A DNA stretch of 64,000 nucleotides from Nostoc sp. C052 (GTDB lineage Bacteria > Cyanobacteriota > Cyanobacteriia > Cyanobacteriales > Nostocaceae): positions 62,001 to 126,000 of the forward strand of contig NZ_CP040278.1 in the NCBI RefSeq assembly GCF_013393905.1. Direction: 5' to 3'. This document shows positions 32,917 to 41,565 of the stretch, piece after piece; the first letter of the stretch is position 1, and each line of letters opens with the position of its first letter. The notes under the pieces were generated by a model. The model was not told the DNA's origin and did not search any database. It worked only from the letters and a program-made list of their open reading frames with translations. Position numbers and translations under genes: made by a program.

Positions 32917-35352
32917 ATGCCATATCGCCGACGTTTTTATGAAAACCTACCTATTTATGCTCGACTTGCTGACGAACAGCAAGGGCTTTTGCGGCATATA
33001 TGTGATGCCGCAATCCAGCCAGAGCTAGATAAAATTTATGAAGCGTTTGCTGGGCAAGAATATTATTACGATCCGAATCATCCGCTTTCTTGGGATCACC
33101 TCGACTGGCTAGGGCAGTTTGTGGGGTTAGGGATGATTGAAGATCATTGGCTGGGCATAGGGATAAACCCGGACTGGCCAATTGCTTGGAAGATTGATGC
33201 CATTTCTAGGGCATGGAATTATTGGCAAATAAAAGGGTCGGAGGCAGGAATTAGAGAAGCTGTAGCTATTTGGTTGCGCTTCGATGATAAAAAACGGTTT
33301 TTACTAAAATTGCCATTTGGACAATATGCAGATGAGGGGCATCCTGGTTGGTGGGATTACGAAACTGTCTATGACGACCATTTAAACAAAACATTCCCCG
33401 AAAGAAGAAACCTTGCTTGGGGAAACCACTGGGGGCAACAATATAGAGCAAATTATTACAGCATCCAATCCCCCTATCCGGTATGGGATTATTTAGATTT
33501 GTGGAGCGACAAGACGTGGAATTACCTGCCACCACACGAAACTATCTACGATAGATCGCGTTTGGGGGATAGAGAGCTATGGATGCATTTTTATTTAAAA
33601 GAGTGGGAATGGAATCAGATATTCCCCAACATTCTCACCTTAAATATAGAAATTTTGCCAGCTACCACTACTGCCACTATCTTCGGCTGGATTGAACTAT
33701 CGGGGCACTGCTCCTGCTTGTTACTAGAAAGAGATGATAGTTATATTAAAACCCAAACTTTCATTTGGATAGAATTAGATGGGTTACAGTACGGGCAGTT
33801 GGTCACAGTCAACAATCAATCGGTTCCTCAACCTACCCTCCCAAACAGCAGCGAATTTTACATTTATGGAGGCGATCTTTACCCCTATGAGACTAACCCA
33901 GAATACTACACCTTGGAGAATGTTAGTGTTGAAACCGCATGGGGAGTCTGGGAACCAGATTTTTGGGATGGGCAGTGGTGGGCAAAAACTATTTCTGTCG
34001 ATCCAGGTATAGAAACGCTTAATTTTGATAGCTTTGATGTTGCAGAGTTGGGTTTTGTCGAAACCTTAAGTGCAGAAACTTTCACCATTGATTTAATTGA
34101 ATTTCCACTGCTAGGATTCCCTGGTGGTGAATTGTGGTATGCAGCTTGGGATATCTATAAGTACCAAGAGGTACGAAGAATTTATCACGAATCGGTTGGC
34201 TGTACGCAAGGAATTGCTTTTCTACTGCCTGGGGATGAATTGCAGCTGACAATAGACTTGGGTGGGATATTTGCTGACGAGCCAAATCAACACTTGACTC
34301 TTGATGAATTCAATGATTTTGTGCTGGAAGAACCGATTAAAATTGCAACATACATTGATGAATACGACCAAGGATTGCCATATTTATCTGCTTCCAAAAA
34401 CACCAGACCTTTGTCTGCGGCAGCTTATCCCTCGGAAACATTTTCAATTGAGATTGACTTTGAACCAGTAGACACAATGGCAATCAATAGTTTGGTTTCT
34501 GGGTACTTGTGTAACGTCTTCGGAGGTTTTAGTACTTTGACTCCTGTAAGTATTACAAAATATCAAGTAGAAATCAAACCAGAACACGAATATTCTTGGG
34601 CAGATATTTATCCAATTTTGGCAAAAGTCAACAATGGGGAGCTTTGGACTTTAGTTTTAGAAACAGACGAAGAGGTGTTTTTAATCAAACCCACGACTAT
34701 GTTTTGGTTTGCTGATGAAGAAATGAATGTGCGATCGCCAAGCTTCTCATTTCAAGAAGGTACAACCAACCTTTACATGGAATTTGTATTCAAACCGAAA
34801 CAAGATACGCATATTCGCTACGCTGGGCTAAGTTTAGAGACTGAAATAGTTCAATCTGAAACTTTCTACTATGTCTTAAACGTTCCCGCAGAAATTTATG
34901 TGGGCTTAATTTTTAAGATCCCCTTGCGTTTACCGACAAGTTTGGATACACCAGAAGAAGAAATGCTGCTAGAAGAAATTCTGCCATTGCTCACACAAGA
35001 ATTGCGGACATTGGCAGGATTGAGAGGAGATAAAGTTCCCGAACTCCACAGTTCTCAACCATTTTTGGATTGTTGTATGCCAAACGAAACCTTGAAAGAG
35101 CTATTGATTTCTATCAGAGATACGATTAAAGAAAAATCGGTGGTAGCAGATAAACATTACCTGGAAATTATTGCTACACCCACCATGTCGATTACGGTTT
35201 ACCATAACTTACTAAAATATCCTGCCGTGACTTTCATTGACACAATTGCTGGCAACGGCAGGAGGGTAGAGGGAACTGTTGATTACATCAATACGAACTC
35301 AGTTACCCTCACTTTCTCCGAGCCAACTACAGGGAGGGTATTCTTTAACTAG
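32917..35352 (+). CDS. tail protein I-like baseplate protein with long C-terminal extension
   Basis: The 811-residue product has a P2 gpI-like front: LPIYARLADEQQGLLRHICD, then LDWLGQFVGLGMIEDHW and WKIDAISRAWNYWQIKGS with GIREAVAIW. This domain links the J-like wedge to the fibres. The following 600 residues are a Trp/Tyr-rich beta region (WNYLPPHETIYD, IFGWIELSGHCSCLLLERDD) and probably form a spike or fibre arm. Its last 8 bases overlap the convergent lipoprotein gene. No SD. Confidence 0.6.
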   Translation: MPYRRRFYENLPIYARLADEQQGLLRHICDAAIQPELDKIYEAFAGQEYYYDPNHPLSWDHLDWLGQFVGLGMIEDHWLGIGINPDWPIAWKIDAISRAWNYWQIKGSEAGIREAVAIWLRFDDKKRFLLKLPFGQYADEGHPGWWDYETVYDDHLNKTFPERRNLAWGNHWGQQYRANYYSIQSPYPVWDYLDLWSDKTWNYLPPHETIYDRSRLGDRELWMHFYLKEWEWNQIFPNILTLNIEILPATTTATIFGWIELSGHCSCLLLERDDSYIKTQTFIWIELDGLQYGQLVTVNNQSVPQPTLPNSSEFYIYGGDLYPYETNPEYYTLENVSVETAWGVWEPDFWDGQWWAKTISVDPGIETLNFDSFDVAELGFVETLSAETFTIDLIEFPLLGFPGGELWYAAWDIYKYQEVRRIYHESVGCTQGIAFLLPGDELQLTIDLGGIFADEPNQHLTLDEFNDFVLEEPIKIATYIDEYDQGLPYLSASKNTRPLSAAAYPSETFSIEIDFEPVDTMAINSLVSGYLCNVFGGFSTLTPVSITKYQVEIKPEHEYSWADIYPILAKVNNGELWTLVLETDEEVFLIKPTTMFWFADEEMNVRSPSFSFQEGTTNLYMEFVFKPKQDTHIRYAGLSLETEIVQSETFYYVLNVPAEIYVGLIFKIPLRLPTSLDTPEEEMLLEEILPLLTQELRTLAGLRGDKVPELHSSQPFLDCCMPNETLKELLISIRDTIKEKSVVADKHYLEIIATPTMSITVYHNLLKYPAVTFIDTIAGNGRRVEGTVDYINTNSVTLTFSEPTTGRVFFN

Positions 35353-35755
35353 CCTGTAATTGACATATATACCGTTCGATTGATTCTTGGGAACTGCTCA
35401 AAGCGATGATTTTTTTACCTTCATTTTCTCGGTAAACGCTAATGTCCCAAGGTGCGTACAGTCCCTGCCATTGAATAGAAACAACTCCCTCTTCGTTAAC
35501 GCTGTAAGAATACGTTCCTTGTTCTTGGGAATCTTTTTTTACATACTTCCCGTTAGCGTTCAAAGTAAAACTGTATTCCGAATCTTGATAGGCTAGATTT
35601 TGGCAAAGATAAAATCCCAGTGGTGGAGATTCGGCTTCATTTGCCTTTGGTATGGGAGTAGCAGCTACTGGACTTGGCAAGGAAGTAGATTCAACCTTTG
35701 AGGTAGTACAGCCAGCAATTGTCAAACAGCAGGCAAGGATTAAGTAAATTTTCAT
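35345..35755 (-). CDS. small predicted lipoprotein
   Basis: About 136 residues from the ATG at 35755. The front MKIYLILACCLTIAGCTTS is a signal peptide ending in a lipobox (TIAGC), so Cys would be lipidated after cleavage. A proline/serine linker leads to a beta domain (GTYSYSVNEEGVVSIQW). It is on the strand opposite to all surrounding tail genes and overlaps the gpI-like gene by 8 bases, the pattern of a moron gene. Phage-encoded lipoproteins are often superinfection-exclusion factors or outer spanin subunits; no evidence here chooses between them. Confidence 0.65.
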   Translation of the reverse strand: MKIYLILACCLTIAGCTTSKVESTSLPSPVAATPIPKANEAESPPLGFYLCQNLAYQDSEYSFTLNANGKYVKKDSQEQGTYSYSVNEEGVVSIQWQGLYAPWDISVYRENEGKKIIALSSSQESIERYICQLQAS

Positions 35756-35836
35756 ATTTTGCAAAAACGGATGTCATTTCCTTATAGCTGTTACAGAGCG
35801 CTTTCTACCGAGTAAAATTACTGAAATTATCCGGGG

Positions 35837-36319
35837 ATGCGGAAAATGCCAGAATATAGAGACACATTAGAATTGAGATTTAATTATTTACAAAAAGCTA
35901 GGTGGGAAGTTTTTTCCGAGATGCCCAGCGTCGCTGAAATCACCAATGGGTTAAGTGAAGGAGAAATTCTCAGGCGAGATGCCTGGATTTTTATGGTGCG
36001 TCAGAATGGGAAGTTGCGACCATTTTATTTTGATGCCGTTACTAAAGAAGTCCTTCCTTTTGTTGCCAGCACCAATCCCTTCCCAGCTTCGGCAAAACTC
36101 AGTTATTCACAAGCTATTGGCGACGGTATCAACAAGGAAATCATCGTTACTCACAATTTAGGGCGGATGGATTTACATGCGGTAGTTTGGCAAGAAAATG
36201 GCGATCGCTTAGAACAAATAAATTGCAATATTTTTCTTTTGAAAAGCAATTTAAATCAAATGGGTTTTGGCTTTGCCATGCCTCCAGCAATCAACGAGTT
36301 TATAGTAGTAATTTCATAA
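35837..36319 (+). CDS. tail-module hypothetical protein
   Basis: A 160-residue product with a helical front (YRDTLELRFNYLQKARWEVF) and a C-terminal beta domain containing KEIIVTHNLGRMDLHAVVWQ, a beta strand pattern (ITHNLG) often seen in phage fibre and baseplate proteins. It precedes the 91-residue and fibre genes by 6 and 466 bases. Likely an adaptor or fibre-associated protein; function not proven. Confidence 0.5.
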   Translation: MRKMPEYRDTLELRFNYLQKARWEVFSEMPSVAEITNGLSEGEILRRDAWIFMVRQNGKLRPFYFDAVTKEVLPFVASTNPFPASAKLSYSQAIGDGINKEIIVTHNLGRMDLHAVVWQENGDRLEQINCNIFLLKSNLNQMGFGFAMPPAINEFIVVIS

Positions 36320-36325
36320 TTCAGT

Positions 36326-36601
36326 ATGGACTATTTTTTAGAATTGGAAAAACACATCTACCGAACTCCGGTGGCTGAATTTGGCTATTTGATTGCTCAA
36401 GAACAGCAGAAAGTCACAACAGTTTATGACGGGAGATTTTTGCCTACCTTTATTTTGGATAAAGGAGGAGATTATCTTCAATATCGGCAATTTTTATTTG
36501 CTAACAAAGTTGGTTCGATCTTTGATTTAGAAGAGGGACAAGAAGTGATTGTTGCTCAACGAGATGAAAATACTGTCTTTCCTACTCATGCACAAGCTTA
36601 A
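36326..36601 (+). CDS. small tail-module protein
   Basis: A 91-residue product, starting 6 bases after the previous stop, with strands TVYDGRFLPTFILDKGGDYL and SIFDLEEGQEVIVAQRDEN. No domain recognised and no SD; probably translated by coupling with the preceding gene. Confidence 0.5.
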   Translation: MDYFLELEKHIYRTPVAEFGYLIAQEQQKVTTVYDGRFLPTFILDKGGDYLQYRQFLFANKVGSIFDLEEGQEVIVAQRDENTVFPTHAQA

Positions 36602-36727
36602 ACACAACCTACGTATATTTATCGAGGCTTACAAAAAACTTATGCTATATCATTGGGTGTAGTAAATCAGTCTTGATTCCTAATACTGGTAAGACTCGAT
36701 CTAAATTTATTTTCACCACAAAAATAC

Positions 36728-36758
36728 AAAGCCCTGTCGGTTCTTCCGCCAGGGCTTT
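36728..36758 (+). terminator. 12-bp hairpin in front of the fibre gene
   Basis: AAAGCCCTG-t-CGG pairs with CCG-c-CAGGGCTTT around TTCTT, with a short T-run. It lies 127 bases after the previous stop and 28 before the fibre start, again in a leader position. The region 36602-36727 shows nothing else I can name. Confidence 0.65.
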
Positions 36759-36785
36759 CATCGTTTATATTCACTTAGGAGCAAA

Positions 36786-38060
36786 ATGTCCAAGAAAATT
36801 TACACTAGTCTAGATTTCAACCAAAAAGGTACGATTCTTAATCTCCGTGCGCCATCGGGAGCAGGTGATGCTATTAGATTGGCAGATTTAACTACTGCCG
36901 AATCAAGCTTATCAGCAGCAATTGCTCTGGGCGATACCACAGAAGCTCAAGCTCGCCAAGCAGCAATTACACAAGTAAGTGGCGATTTAGTTGCTCAAAT
37001 TGAAGCGTTAGAAGCGTCATACCAGGCTGGAGACTTACAGTTAAATAATTTATTGGATTTCAAGGTACAGGCTGCAATCTCTGGCTTTACAGTCAAAGAT
37101 CCTGTATATGCAATTGCTAACGAAACTGTTAATTTATCTGGATTAGCAATTAGCACCCCATCATTTGATGGTAATGTGCCAATCAATGCTCGCATCCTCA
37201 CAACTCATCAAGCAGGAGTTGATGCCAATGGTATAGCTGTACCCGACCCTGATAACAGAGTTTGGCTTGCTCAAACTGGAGCATGGATTCCAGCCCCAGA
37301 TTTTGATGAATCAGCAGAGATCGTTCGCTCTGTCTTGGTTTCAGTAGAAAATGGCACAGATAATTTTGCAAACACCATCTACTTTTTAGTAGAGCCAGAA
37401 ATATTTGCTAATACAGTCGTTGGTACGACACCCTTGCGCTGGGCTAGGTGGCAAGGAAACGATAGAGTCATTGCTGATGACAATACTCTAGCAAGAGATG
37501 GGATTACCTTTAGTGCTAGACTCGATGCCGACCAACTGATCACCAACGCGAGCGGGATTACCTTAAATCCTGTATTTATTAATCAACTCCGCAATTTAAG
37601 TTCAGCTACTGGTTCTCTATCTGTAGAACAGATAACCGGATTGCTGGCGTTTGTATTGAATAATCCTTTAAATGCATTTCTCCCAGCCGATGGTGATGTT
37701 GATTTGAATGGATACGTTCTTACAAATTTAGCAGATCCTACTCTAGCTAGAGATGCCGTTAACCTGCAAACCTACCAAGCTGGAATTGATGGGCTACAAA
37801 CTCAAATTCAACAACGCGATTTATATTTTGATCTAACAACTGGTGTTGTTGTTGATGGTGATACCGTATTTACGGTAAATCATGGCTTTAATTCCTTTAA
37901 AGTTATGGAAAAAGTGATTGACAAAAATAGTGGCGAAACTGTTGGTACAGATTTTGCTAGTGTAATGAACAATCTAAATACTTGTACCGTTACGTTCCGA
38001 AACGAAACTAATGTTTCTACAACCCAGTATGGATTGATGCTCCACAAGGTAGCAGACTAA
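36786..38060 (+). CDS. tail fibre protein
   Basis: The 424-residue product begins with SLDFNQKGTILNLRAP followed by AGDAIRLADLTTAE, a fibre N-terminal anchoring segment seen in several phage families. An alanine/glutamine-rich coiled-coil (ALGDTTEAQARQAAITQVS) follows, then beta regions, an LNGYVLTNLADPTLARDAVN collagen-like landmark common in fibre shafts, and a C-terminal beta domain (VFTVNHGFNSFKVMEKVIDK). SD TAGGAGC precedes the ATG. Probably a long or short tail fibre used in host contact. Confidence 0.7.
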   Translation: MSKKIYTSLDFNQKGTILNLRAPSGAGDAIRLADLTTAESSLSAAIALGDTTEAQARQAAITQVSGDLVAQIEALEASYQAGDLQLNNLLDFKVQAAISGFTVKDPVYAIANETVNLSGLAISTPSFDGNVPINARILTTHQAGVDANGIAVPDPDNRVWLAQTGAWIPAPDFDESAEIVRSVLVSVENGTDNFANTIYFLVEPEIFANTVVGTTPLRWARWQGNDRVIADDNTLARDGITFSARLDADQLITNASGITLNPVFINQLRNLSSATGSLSVEQITGLLAFVLNNPLNAFLPADGDVDLNGYVLTNLADPTLARDAVNLQTYQAGIDGLQTQIQQRDLYFDLTTGVVVDGDTVFTVNHGFNSFKVMEKVIDKNSGETVGTDFASVMNNLNTCTVTFRNETNVSTTQYGLMLHKVAD

Positions 38061-38097
38061 GATAGAATCTTTGTATAGCTATTAGTACAAGTAATAG

Positions 38098-38128
38098 ATA
38101 GTCCAATTGACGCCGATTGGACTATTTT
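38098..38128 (+). terminator. terminator after the fibre gene
   Basis: ATAGTCCAAT and ATTGGACTAT pair over 10 bp around TGACGCCG, followed by TTTTGTTTTG. Confidence 0.7.
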
Positions 38129-38148
38129 GTTTTGTTTGACTGCTACTA

Positions 38149-38547
38149 CTAATCCACACTCAAACTTGTTTCCTCAACTTGATATTTGTAAAGGATGGTT
38201 GTACCCCGGTGGACAATCGTATCAATCAAAGTAATTTGGCTTAATCTACCTTTAACCTTAAAATAAGTATTTTCATTCACCATTGCCGGATTGAAATTAT
38301 CTGGGAAGACATAAACTATTTCTTTAGAGTCTTTAATAGCGCTAGTGCCATTGTTAGTAGCTACCAACGACATTTTTTCAGTGATACTGTAGCCACTTAA
38401 GGGCTTACAAGTCCATTCTTTTTGTTCTGGAATTCCGTAGAAAGCATCAGATGGCTGAGTGATCTGCATAGAGCAAATCTCTAGCGTTCCTCCTTGCTCT
38501 TTGCTAGCATCAATAAAAGCTTGTTGGTCGAACCATAAATTATCCAT
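38149..38547 (-). CDS. hypothetical protein divergent from the tail-completion gene
   Basis: A product of about 132 residues from the ATG at 38547 (a TTG at 38553 is the longer alternative). Beta-rich with GTLEICSMQITQPSDAFYG near the front and a conserved-looking NPAMVNENTYFKVKGRLSQI. Its start codon lies only 6 bases from the divergent start at 38554, so its 5' leader must overlap the other gene. Function unknown. Confidence 0.5.
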   Translation of the reverse strand: MDNLWFDQQAFIDASKEQGGTLEICSMQITQPSDAFYGIPEQKEWTCKPLSGYSITEKMSLVATNNGTSAIKDSKEIVYVFPDNFNPAMVNENTYFKVKGRLSQITLIDTIVHRGTTILYKYQVEETSLSVD

Positions 38548-38553
38548 AATCAA

Positions 38554-39081
38554 ATGAAAGTAACAATTGTTAAGAATGAATGGGGACAGCTAAAAGCCAA
38601 GTTAAGAAAACTCGAATTTGATTTACCCGAATTAGGAAAAATTTGGGCTACAAATTGCGCTCAATTTTTCAATACTCGCTATCGCGAGCATCTTCGCACT
38701 CAGGGGAGAGGAGGGGCTGGGCCACGACTTTCTCCAGTGACTTTGTATCTTTATAATAGAAGAGGAAATCCCGATGGTAGCGGCATTCGCAATTTTATTG
38801 AAATAGAAAGTGCCACTGAAGGCAACAAATTTCGCATTGTCTTTGGCATCAAAGCAGGTAGAGCCAGTATGATTGCCAAGGTTCAAGACCGAGGGGCAAC
38901 AATTAAAGTTACCGAAAGGATGCGCGGTTTCTTGGCCCGGAATGGAGTATTCTTGCGAAGGAGTACCACTCATATCAACGTTCCAGGAAGAAGAAGCTGG
39001 AGTGAAACTTCTGAAAGAACTAGAGAATATGCAAAATCCACTTTAAAAGAAATATTCCCAAAAATTCGTGAAGATAATTAG
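38554..39081 (+). CDS. tail-completion / virion morphogenesis-type protein
   Basis: The 175-residue basic product resembles the P2 gpS and Mu gpG class: an N-terminal helix, the segment RFNTRYREHLRTQGRGGAGP-like (FFNTRYREHLRTQGRGGAGP), PRLSPVTLYLYNRRG, a beta core (FRIVFGIKAGRASMIAKVQD) and the late RMRGFLARNGVF, matching the family landmarks for a proximal tail completion factor. Its start is 6 bases from a divergent gene and its end overlaps the next gene by 14 bases. Confidence 0.55.
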   Translation: MKVTIVKNEWGQLKAKLRKLEFDLPELGKIWATNCAQFFNTRYREHLRTQGRGGAGPRLSPVTLYLYNRRGNPDGSGIRNFIEIESATEGNKFRIVFGIKAGRASMIAKVQDRGATIKVTERMRGFLARNGVFLRRSTTHINVPGRRSWSETSERTREYAKSTLKEIFPKIREDN

Positions 39082-40147
39082 AAGCTTTTGCTCGGATTTT
39101 ACTCGTTTTGAGGCGATCGCCAATTTAGAATTACAGCACGACGAATTTGTAGCAAAGTCCGAAGCCGGAATACTGGTTTATCCATCGGTGCATCCTTTGT
39201 TGGCACAAAGGTTTTTTGGGTTTGAGGTGAAAAAGCGGGGGGAAGTACAAGTAGCAGTTAAGTTAGTCGATTCTAAAATATTTTCTTCTGAATTTGAATA
39301 TGCCTATTTTGATGGGGAAAATTGGCAAGGAAGTATAGAAAGACATTTTCAAAATATCGAACTAATTCGCCAAGGAATGTTGAAATGGCAAGGGGGAATT
39401 CAATTTATTTTAAAGATACTACCCCATAGCAGCGTTCAGGAAATTTCCTTTGGTTATGAAGTAAATTTTGAAATTACTGAGTATTTGTTGAATTATGCAA
39501 TTCCTGATTTTTTGAAAATTCCCTGTTTTGTCACCTACATGAGTCGAACTGATGCTACGGGAAAGGTGCAAAAACCAGTTGGATATGAATTCGATAAAAT
39601 CATTGAAATTAGCGTCCAGCCAATGGGCAGCGCTCCTATTCCTGCCCAAATCGTCGCTGGTGAAATCAAGCTGCCCCAACCCATCTTGAAGCAAGTAGTA
39701 CAGGTAAATTTTTCGGTTATCCCATACACCCAATTCACCAGAGGTTTATATCAAATTGAAAAATTACCATGTGTAGTCATCCGCGAGTTACCAATTAGAA
39801 ACGTGATCACTCCATACAGAATGGATGTCATCGAGTCCCAGCCAGGAATCAACGAGTTTGATTATCCTGTAGCTACCTTTGACCTACCTGTAGAAGTATT
39901 GGTAATGTCACAAAATATGACTGATGCCAAAATGATTATGCGATCGCTAATTCAGCATATACGCAATTCGGGTAAGATTTATATCCCGCCAACAGATACA
40001 GAAATCGGGGTATTTTTGGTGGGAATCGGGGAATTAGATGGCTTGGAATTTGAGGGTGGCATGGGCATCGAAGATGTCTCTGGAGACTTTAATAGTGGAG
40101 TGGCAACGGCGAAATTTAAGTTGTCGTTGAAAAATTTAGACTATTAG
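39068..40147 (+). CDS. tail/neck-associated protein of unknown family
   Basis: A 359-residue product starting at a GTG inside the end of the tail-completion gene (14-base overlap), so it is coupled to it. It is beta-rich with VHPLLAQRFFGFEVKKRGEV, a central ITPYRMDVIESQPGIN and a closing AKFKLSLKNLDY. The coupling suggests a tail terminator or neck protein. No motif I can name. Confidence 0.45.
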   Translation: MKIIRSFCSDFTRFEAIANLELQHDEFVAKSEAGILVYPSVHPLLAQRFFGFEVKKRGEVQVAVKLVDSKIFSSEFEYAYFDGENWQGSIERHFQNIELIRQGMLKWQGGIQFILKILPHSSVQEISFGYEVNFEITEYLLNYAIPDFLKIPCFVTYMSRTDATGKVQKPVGYEFDKIIEISVQPMGSAPIPAQIVAGEIKLPQPILKQVVQVNFSVIPYTQFTRGLYQIEKLPCVVIRELPIRNVITPYRMDVIESQPGINEFDYPVATFDLPVEVLVMSQNMTDAKMIMRSLIQHIRNSGKIYIPPTDTEIGVFLVGIGELDGLEFEGGMGIEDVSGDFNSGVATAKFKLSLKNLDY

Positions 40148-40165
40148 CTCTACTGAGATGCTTGT

Positions 40166-40195
40166 TTGATATGATACAATAAATATAAGTATTAT
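40166..40195 (+). promoter_or_regulatory. sigma70-type promoter for the 40247 gene
   Basis: TTGATA at 40166-40171 and TATTAT at 40190-40195 are separated by 18 bases. The predicted start of transcription, near 40202, coincides with the 5' arm of a hairpin at 40201-40224, so the message would start with a stem-loop. Confidence 0.55.
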
Positions 40196-40200
40196 TACTG

Positions 40201-40224
40201 ACGCTAAGTTTTTGGATTTGGCGT
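40201..40224 (+). other. 5'-terminal stem-loop of the 40247 message
   Basis: ACGCTAA and TTGGCGT pair over 7 bp with one T-G pair. A stem-loop at the very 5' end of a message commonly slows decay; here it lies just before a GGAG SD. Confidence 0.4.
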
Positions 40225-40246
40225 GATTTATCTTTTGGAGAACAAT

Positions 40247-40948
40247 ATGTTGGCAATCAAAAATGTTTCCCATTTCACGGGTATCTCTTACTATCAAGCC
40301 CAAGTGTACGGTAGTGAGAGCGTTGTTTGTGGATTGAGAGATTTACTTTCAGGTGTTAGCGAATTGGAAAATTACATTTTGGCGAGGCACCCTCAAGACC
40401 CCCAAGATGGGGGTAAAATCGCCAAAGCTTATTGGTTTCAAGCTGTCGAAGAAGATGGAATTCGGCAAATTTATCGAGTTTCTTCTACTGGGACAGGAAC
40501 TAAAAAACCGCTTGTAGATCCAAAATTAGGGTCGGCAGAATATTTAGCCCCAGTCGTAATCGAAAAAATGTTTCTTTCCTTTACTCATCCGGTAAAGGTG
40601 GAAAGAATTTTCAAGAACCAGGAAAATTATTCCCATCTTGATAGTGTTGGAGCAGTTGGCATTACCCAAGCGGTTTTAAACCTGCTTAAAAACCAGATGG
40701 GTAGCGAGATGTTTCGCCTAACCCAAGACGGTGTAGAAACGTTCCCCGAAATTTGTATTACAACCATCAATGGAAGTAAATGTTTTCGATGGGGAACAGG
40801 TGGTGGTTCTTCTAGTATCATCCCTTCTGGTTATGAAACAGCAATGGATGCTGCTTTTCTATCAGCAACCATCGCAGCAAACTTCTTCACACGCAGCAAT
40901 TATCGCATCTGGCGATTGAGCCAGATAGAAAAAGAAAAAAATAAATAG
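40247..40948 (+). CDS. hypothetical protein, probably virion-associated
   Basis: About 233 residues from the ATG at 40247, which has TTTTGGAGAACAATATG as a strong SD context; an earlier in-frame start is not needed. The product has mixed alpha/beta composition (SYYQAQVYGSESVVCGLRDLL, SAEYLAPVVIEKMFLSF) and a charged tail. It has its own promoter and a very strong terminator, so it is expressed alone. I do not recognise the family; its place between tail genes suggests a late role. Confidence 0.5.
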   Translation: MLAIKNVSHFTGISYYQAQVYGSESVVCGLRDLLSGVSELENYILARHPQDPQDGGKIAKAYWFQAVEEDGIRQIYRVSSTGTGTKKPLVDPKLGSAEYLAPVVIEKMFLSFTHPVKVERIFKNQENYSHLDSVGAVGITQAVLNLLKNQMGSEMFRLTQDGVETFPEICITTINGSKCFRWGTGGGSSSIIPSGYETAMDAAFLSATIAANFFTRSNYRIWRLSQIEKEKNK

Positions 40949-40960
40949 GATTTTAAAATA

Positions 40961-40999
40961 AAAAAAGCCCTTTCGGAATCAAACCGAAAGGGCTTTTTT
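40961..40999. terminator. 16-bp bidirectional terminator
   Basis: AAAAAAGCCCTTTCGG and CCGAAAGGGCTTTTTT are perfect complements around AATCAAA. Beyond it, 41000-41166 holds a weak AACCTGTT/AACAGGTT hairpin and no gene. Confidence 0.85.
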
Positions 41000-41166
41000 G
41001 TGATTAATCATAAAACCTGTTGTTTAAAACAGGTTGGTAATACTTCCATACAAATATATGCCTGTCCCATAGATTATCCAACAAAATTTTATTTGTCAAC
41101 TTAATCATCCTTTGATAACTCAATCCGTGGATTCCACCGAGGAGAGTATTTCGATAAAACTATAAA

Positions 41167-41565
41167 ATGGTCATAATTAATTTTGTGTATATTATGTTGG
41201 AAAGAGTATTAGGAAAATCCGCTATTCCTTCGATGTTGATAATTAGCGGAGTTGCTTTAACAATAGCAGTTATTCTTGTTCCCAACTTGAGTGAAAACAA
41301 ATCCAACGCAGTCTTGAATTTGGCCTCATTGGCAATTGGCGCTGCTGCTGGGGTAACTCAAGCTGATAATAGCGCTAAGGCATTGCTCGAAAAATCCCTG
41401 ATTCCTTTGATGTTGATAATTAGCGGAGTTGCTTTAACAATAGCAGCCATTCGCGATCCAAGCTTTAGCGAGGTCAAATTTAATGCCATATTAAACTTAT
41501 CCTCATTGGCGATTGGTGCTGCTGCTGGGGTAACTCAAGCTAATAGTAATGTTAAAATTCAGTAA
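41167..41565 (+). CDS. holin-like membrane protein with internal duplication
   Basis: The 132-residue product is two copies of a 59-residue unit, each with two hydrophobic helices: MLIISGVALTIAVIL and LNLASLAIGAAAGVTQA in copy one, MLIISGVALTIAAIR and LNLSSLAIGAAAGVTQA in copy two. Four membrane spans and a charged loop between copies result. The DNA matches too: 38 bases are identical at 41232-41269 and 41409-41446, an offset of 177 bases that keeps the frame. Small size, membrane spans and a place in a late region fit a holin, but no family is recognised. Its end overlaps the convergent fibre gene by 7 bases. Start at 41167 or 41194. Confidence 0.55.
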   Translation: MVIINFVYIMLERVLGKSAIPSMLIISGVALTIAVILVPNLSENKSNAVLNLASLAIGAAAGVTQADNSAKALLEKSLIPLMLIISGVALTIAAIRDPSFSEVKFNAILNLSSLAIGAAAGVTQANSNVKIQ

